From assembly GCA_001179505.1 (NCBI GenBank), contig CDMY01000149.1:10674-74673 (forward strand): a DNA stretch of 64,000 bases, in the 5' to 3' direction. Each line of letters opens with the position of its first letter. Positions within the stretch are counted from its first letter, which is position 1. The stretch comes from Vitrella brassicaformis (lineage: Eukaryota > Sar > Vitrellaceae). Positions 62,724 to 64,000 of the stretch are shown here, in pieces. The notes beneath the pieces are model-generated. The model saw only the letters and a program-made list of their open reading frames with translations. It ran no database searches and was not told the DNA's origin. A program made the translations under genes and the position numbers.

Positions 62724-64000
62724 ATGCCTCCACAAGGAGCCCTCAGTGGCCGACTGTGCATCGGGGAAGGTGAGCAGGTCGGGGGAATGGTACATTACGC
62801 ATGTTATGCGTGTTGTGCATATTGTTTCTGCAGACACGTCGATGGAGGGCGTCGATGAGCGATTCTATGGGATGTACGGAGGCGATCATGGCATTCCGCT
62901 GACACTTGAGAGGTGCAAAGAATACACCCAGCCCAGCGCAAGACGTTTCTCTCACGCAGCAGCCGAAGTGTGTGTTTGGGTGTTCGGTCAGGGCGGTGGC
63001 GATGTTGTATGCGGTGTTCCAGCTGGTGTTTGTGGACGACAGGCAGGCAGGCTGCTGAGGTCATCCGACTCGGTCAGTGGATCAACAGGGGGATCCGAGA
63101 GAGTGAATGGGCAAGATGATGTGTGATGCTTTGGTCCGTTTTATCCAGCTGCGGGTGTTTGGTGCGCTGGCGGATGCAGAGACGGCCTTCCTGTACGGCC
63201 TGTCCCCCCCCTGCACACGGTGATTCTCCCCTTTTCGTTCACCGAGGCATGGAGATTTCCGCTCTTGCTGAGGAGCTGGTATCCATGAACCTTCGCCACT
63301 TGATCGACCGCTGCGCCCACATCCTGCTGCAGCAGGCACAGCTGGAGTACCAAGCTTTGTTCAGGGACGACAGTGTGTGCTCTTGTCCGGAGGGAGGGGG
63401 AGAGGGAGGGGACGATAAATATACATCTGGACTGAGTGGCTTGTTGTGAATATGGTCGAAAACTGGTCGAGAATGTAAACACAGCGACCGTTGGCCGTTG
63501 GAAGACAAGAATAAACCACTGAGCCAGAATAGATGTGGCTGCATCTTGCATCAACTGTACCTCTCCTCTCCCCTTCGCTCTTCTCCACGCTCGTGACGGC
63601 AGACGAGAGCAGTCGGCTTGACATTTCCAGCTCGCTGGCGTCGCGGCTCGAGGCTGTTAATCTCTCCTCTTCCACCGTCTCCGAACAGCCAGCAAGTATG
63701 TATGTATGCTACACACGGACAGAAAGTAGACAAGGACGCCACAGCTAGAGATGACAGGCACCTCAGGCGCATCCGCTCTGAATGTCTTACGCTGCAGCCA
63801 CCCCGCCCGTGTCCCTCAATTTCGAGGCAGACGACCATGATGAAGGCGACTTGGCAATGGAACTACACACAAAGCAAGGGAAGCCTTTGGCATCGCCCAC
63901 ACTGGACTGGGGCAGGGAGACGGAGGCGCCCCACCTCCTCGACGGCGACATGATCCTCGGTGAGCCGGCTGCCCTGGATTGTTGCAATCTGACGACCACG
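62724..64000 (+). CDS. unrecognised gene, partial (runs off the right edge)
   Basis: Coding-like exons were seen at about 62724-62769 (MPPQGALSGRLCIGE), 62835-62912 (TSMEGVDERFYGMYGGDHG, IPLTLER) and 62993-63050 (AVAMLYAVFQLVFVDDR). More follow at about 63150-63220 (LRVFGALADAETAFLYGLSP), 63250-63375 (MEISALAEELVSMNLRHLID, AHILLQQAQLEYQALFRDD), 63600-63700 (ESSRLDISSSLASRLEAVNL) and 63800-64000 (PPVSLNFEADDHDEGDLAME). The first junction is phase-consistent. The protein looks helical and acidic toward the end. No domain was recognised, and exon order beyond the second is tentative. Confidence 0.35.

Overview
The window reads as nuclear DNA of a photosynthetic or plastid-bearing protist, most likely an alveolate of the chromerid type (Vitrella-like). 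This is an inference. It rests on four things: GC-rich, intron-dense genes with short GT-AG introns (plus a few apparent GC-AG introns); a short interstitial array of plant/alveolate-type CCCTAAA telomere repeats; several proteins with secretory leaders of the kind used for import into a complex plastid (SufS, photolyase long form, DnaJ-ferredoxin, Tic22-like); and introns and intergenic DNA packed with CA/GT and tetranucleotide repeats. About 22 genes can be supported. No rRNA, tRNA, CRISPR array or intact transposon was recognised.

Layout, left to right: DEAH-type RNA helicase (-, runs off the left edge); MCM9 (+); multi-pass membrane protein (-); Tic22-like plastid import protein (+); small Lys/Ala/Pro-rich basic nuclear-type protein (-); secreted twin saposin-like protein with a cysteine cluster (+); cadherin-like-sandwich type I membrane protein (-); P5B cation/polyamine-type ATPase with very large insertions (+); peptidyl-tRNA hydrolase 2 (-); CDC14 phosphatase (+); SUMO (-); class II CPD photolyase (+); unknown basic coiled-coil protein (+); divergent tubulin with long N- and C-terminal extensions (-, interrupted by an N gap); TBC Rab-GAP (+); VPS9-like protein (-); Cj0069-type ATP-grasp protein (+, N gap in an intron); plastid SufS cysteine desulfurase (-); DnaJ-like/ferredoxin fusion (-); twin CX9C Cmc1-like protein (+); and two unrecognised genes at the right edge (+).

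Neighbouring genes alternate strand almost perfectly. Most therefore sit in head-to-head pairs that share a short upstream region (as little as 105 bp between PTRH2 and CDC14) and in tail-to-tail pairs separated by repeat-rich DNA.

Functionally the window mixes genome maintenance (MCM9, photolyase, SUMO), cell cycle and cytoskeleton (CDC14, tubulin), membrane traffic (a Rab-GAP and a probable Rab-GEF placed tail-to-tail), organelle upkeep (Tic22, SufS, DnaJ-ferredoxin, Cmc1-like, PTRH2) and surface or secreted proteins. Exon boundaries were assigned by eye from frame continuity and splice consensus. Start codons and terminal exons are the least certain parts.
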